From Corynebacterium lubricantis DSM 45231 (GTDB taxonomy: Bacteria > Actinomycetota > Actinomycetes > Mycobacteriales > Mycobacteriaceae), in assembly GCF_000379425.1 (NCBI RefSeq), contig NZ_KB902182.1, positions 124,001-188,000 of the forward strand: 64,000 bases of DNA. The letters run 5' to 3'. Under the pieces are notes generated by a model. The model was not told the DNA's origin. It ran no database searches and worked only from the letters and a program-made list of their open reading frames with translations. How positions within the stretch are numbered: position 1 is the stretch's first letter; every line of letters begins with the position of its first letter. This document shows positions 62,185 through 64,000 of the stretch, piece after piece. The position numbers and the translations under genes were made by a program.

Positions 62185-63339
62185 ATGAGAGTCGGAATGA
62201 TGACAAGAGAGTACCCGCCCGAGGTCTACGGTGGCGCCGGAGTGCACGTCACAGAATTAACTCGCTTTATGCGCGACATCGTTGAGGTCGATGTTCACTG
62301 CATGGGCGCGCCCCGCGATATGGACGGCGTGTACGTCCACGGGGTCGACCCAGAACTCGAGGACGCCAATGGCGCAATTAAGACCCTGTCCACTGGCCTG
62401 CGGATGGCCAATGCAGCCAACAATATCGACGTGGTGCACTCTCACACGTGGTATGCGGGCCTAGGCGGTCACCTTGCCGCCAGGCTCAACGGCATCCCGC
62501 ACGTAGTCACCGCTCACTCCCTTGAGCCCGATCGCCCGTGGAAGCGTGAACAGCTCGGTGGCGGCTACGATGTCTCTTCTTGGTCCGAGAAGAACGCCAT
62601 GGAATACGCCGATGCGGTCATCGCCGTGTCCGCGGGCATGAAGGATTCCATCCTTCAGGCATATCCGCGTATCGACGAGTCAAAGGTCCACGTGGTCCTC
62701 AACGGCATTGATACTGAAAAGTGGTACCCCACCGAAGGATCCATCGCGGAAGAGATCGGCGTTGATACCTCCAAGCCGATCGCCGCTTTCGTTGGACGCA
62801 TTACCCGCCAGAAGGGTGTCGAACACCTAGTCAAGGCTGCTCGCCATTTCGACCCTGAAGTGCAGCTTGTACTGTGTGCCGGTGCCCCTGATACGCCGGA
62901 AATTGGTGCGCGCACCAAGGCTCTCGTCGAAGAACTCAAGGCCACCCGCGACGGCGTCTTTTGGGTCCAAGACATGATGCCTTCCGACAAAATCCGCGAG
63001 GTGTACTCGATCGCGGACGTGTTTGTATGCCCATCGATCTACGAGCCACTAGGCATTGTCAACCTTGAGGCAATGGCCTGTGGCACCGCGGTAGTTGCCT
63101 CCGACGTTGGCGGTATCCCCGAGGTTGTCGTTGACGGTGAAACCGGCACCCTGGTGCACTACGACGAGAATGACACCGAGAGCTTCGAGCGCGATATTGC
63201 GACAGCAGTCAACGCTACCGTCTCGGACTTGGACAAGGCACGCGCTTTCGGTCAGGCTGGCCTGACACGCGCTAAAGACAAGTTCTCTTGGGCCACCATC
63301 GCTCAGCAAACCGTAGACATCTACAAGTCCTTGGTTTAG
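62185..63339 (+). CDS. glgA: Glycogen synthase, GT4 (actinobacterial) type
   Basis: 384-residue glycosyltransferase that uses ADP-glucose (or makes maltose-1-phosphate, as GlgM-type homologues do). The start MRVGMMTREYPPEVYGGAGV is typical of the actinobacterial group. The two Rossmann domains are visible: VVHSHTWYAGLGGHLAARLN and, in the second, VGRITRQKGVEHLVKAA and the nucleotide-binding CPSIYEPLGIVNLEAMACGT. The ATG at 62185 fits the family; a GTG at 62167 is upstream. It is divergent from glgC. Confidence 0.93.
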   Translation: MRVGMMTREYPPEVYGGAGVHVTELTRFMRDIVEVDVHCMGAPRDMDGVYVHGVDPELEDANGAIKTLSTGLRMANAANNIDVVHSHTWYAGLGGHLAARLNGIPHVVTAHSLEPDRPWKREQLGGGYDVSSWSEKNAMEYADAVIAVSAGMKDSILQAYPRIDESKVHVVLNGIDTEKWYPTEGSIAEEIGVDTSKPIAAFVGRITRQKGVEHLVKAARHFDPEVQLVLCAGAPDTPEIGARTKALVEELKATRDGVFWVQDMMPSDKIREVYSIADVFVCPSIYEPLGIVNLEAMACGTAVVASDVGGIPEVVVDGETGTLVHYDENDTESFERDIATAVNATVSDLDKARAFGQAGLTRAKDKFSWATIAQQTVDIYKSLV

Positions 63340-63393
63340 GCGAACTTTTAACCAAGGACGCGAACAGCCGACACCAGTATAGAAAGGGTCATA

Positions 63394-64000
63394 TTGTCTT
63401 CCCTCCGCCCTGAACTCCACGTCACCGCCGAGTCCGGAATTCTCGAAGCTGCGGCAGGCATGCTCCGCAACGGGGATACCTGGCACATGCTCTACCAATA
63501 CAGGCCTGCCCCTGACCAACCTTCGCGTTGGGGGCACCAGTTGTCTCAGGATGGGCCTTTTGACTGGGCAATCTACCCTGACGTTCTCGCTGCAAAGGGC
63601 GGGGAAACGAAGGTGCTGGCGGGCTCTGTGGTGTCCAACAATGGCGGTGCCGACCTGTTTTTTACGTCCGTGACGGCAGCCGGAACCTCCATCCAGTTCG
63701 CCCGGGTGGAAGACATTAACAACTTAGCGGAGATTACCGACGACCCACTCGCGCTCGACCCTTCGGTGCACCGCTCCGGCGTGGTCATCTCGGACACAAA
63801 GGAATTCGCGCGATTCCGCTCCCCCTGCGTCGTACCTGACTGGCAGTCCGTTGACGATCGCAACCAGGGCCACGACGGGTGGCTGATGCTCACCAGTACC
63901 GGCGAGCCCGACTCCCCAGTCCCTGTGATTCTCGAGTCCGGCGACGGCAAGGATTGGGACTTGCTCGGTCCACTGACGTTTAGTGGTGACACTGGCCTTG
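63394..64000 (+). CDS. GH32-like glycoside hydrolase, N-terminal part (leaves window)
   Basis: About 202 codons are visible. The N-terminus carries WHMLYQYRP and RWGHQLSQDGPFDW, the pattern of GH32 sucrases and fructosidases (WHLFYQYxP...WGHxxSxDLxxW), and FRSPCVVPDW at about 147 is an RDP-like motif with Ser. It probably starts at the TTG 63394 behind GAAAGGG. The product would hydrolyse sucrose or sucrose phosphate; the rest is beyond the window, so substrate and completeness cannot be judged. Confidence 0.75.
   Translation, partial: MSSLRPELHVTAESGILEAAAGMLRNGDTWHMLYQYRPAPDQPSRWGHQLSQDGPFDWAIYPDVLAAKGGETKVLAGSVVSNNGGADLFFTSVTAAGTSIQFARVEDINNLAEITDDPLALDPSVHRSGVVISDTKEFARFRSPCVVPDWQSVDDRNQGHDGWLMLTSTGEPDSPVPVILESGDGKDWDLLGPLTFSGDTGL

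Overview
The window is chromosomal DNA of a high-GC actinobacterium, almost certainly Corynebacterium. The evidence is a fused E2-E1 2-oxoglutarate dehydrogenase (odhA), the order odhA / lipoprotein / stress protein / mrp / tatB / anti-sigma / sigE / O-methyltransferase / glgC / glgA (which from memory matches C. glutamicum), frequent GTG/TTG starts and leaderless-looking genes. The species cannot be named from this sequence alone.

Layout. 1-6300: 5' part of argS, a secreted tripeptidyl-aminopeptidase-like hydrolase, a tRNA-Arg(CCG) followed by a terminator and a 143-bp near-palindrome, then a VOC protein, an AraC regulator, an orphan muconolactone isomerase, a PspC protein and a MarR regulator. 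6490-14890: YceI, then two DNA-maintenance units on the minus strand: a metallophosphoesterase plus hook-less SMC-like ATPase pair, and a SNF2 helicase plus SWIM zinc-finger pair. 15015-24065: putP, a secreted HNH nuclease, a CPBP protease, small membrane and lipoprotein genes, an RGG-tailed DEAD-box helicase, a small unknown gene and an APC amino-acid permease.

24115-36328 is a visibly AT-richer accessory island. It begins by truncating a MutT/NUDIX-like gene after about 15 codons. It encodes a Z1-domain helicase-like ATPase, a PD-(D/E)XK nuclease-like protein, a GHKL-type ATPase split by an IS3-family element, two unrecognised proteins, a second GHKL (MORC-like) ATPase and, convergently, a cytosine-5 DNA methyltransferase fused to an endonuclease-III-like iron-sulfur domain. 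The set fits the MORC/paraMORC plus Z1 restriction-modification neighbourhoods predicted by Iyer, Abhiman and Aravind (2008). The unrecognised subunits, the two different GHKL ATPases and the glycosylase-like methyltransferase tail are the least explained parts. The IS (28933-30304) carries an ATC target duplication and splits the first GHKL gene exactly in frame, so the system is probably impaired here, and recently.

36435-43300: a likely operon of histidine phosphatase, nucleoside hydrolase and ECF transporter S, T and fused A components, suggesting nucleoside or nucleobase uptake and salvage; then two overlapping MFS exporter genes. 43400-51490: a small hypothetical, a very acidic protein, a carboxylesterase, a conserved protein of unknown function and a double-length ABC exporter. 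51614-64000: odhA, lipoprotein, YflT-like stress protein, Mrp scaffold ATPase, TatB, the anti-sigma/SigE pair, an O-methyltransferase, divergent glgC and glgA for glycogen synthesis, and the start of a GH32-like gene that leaves the window.
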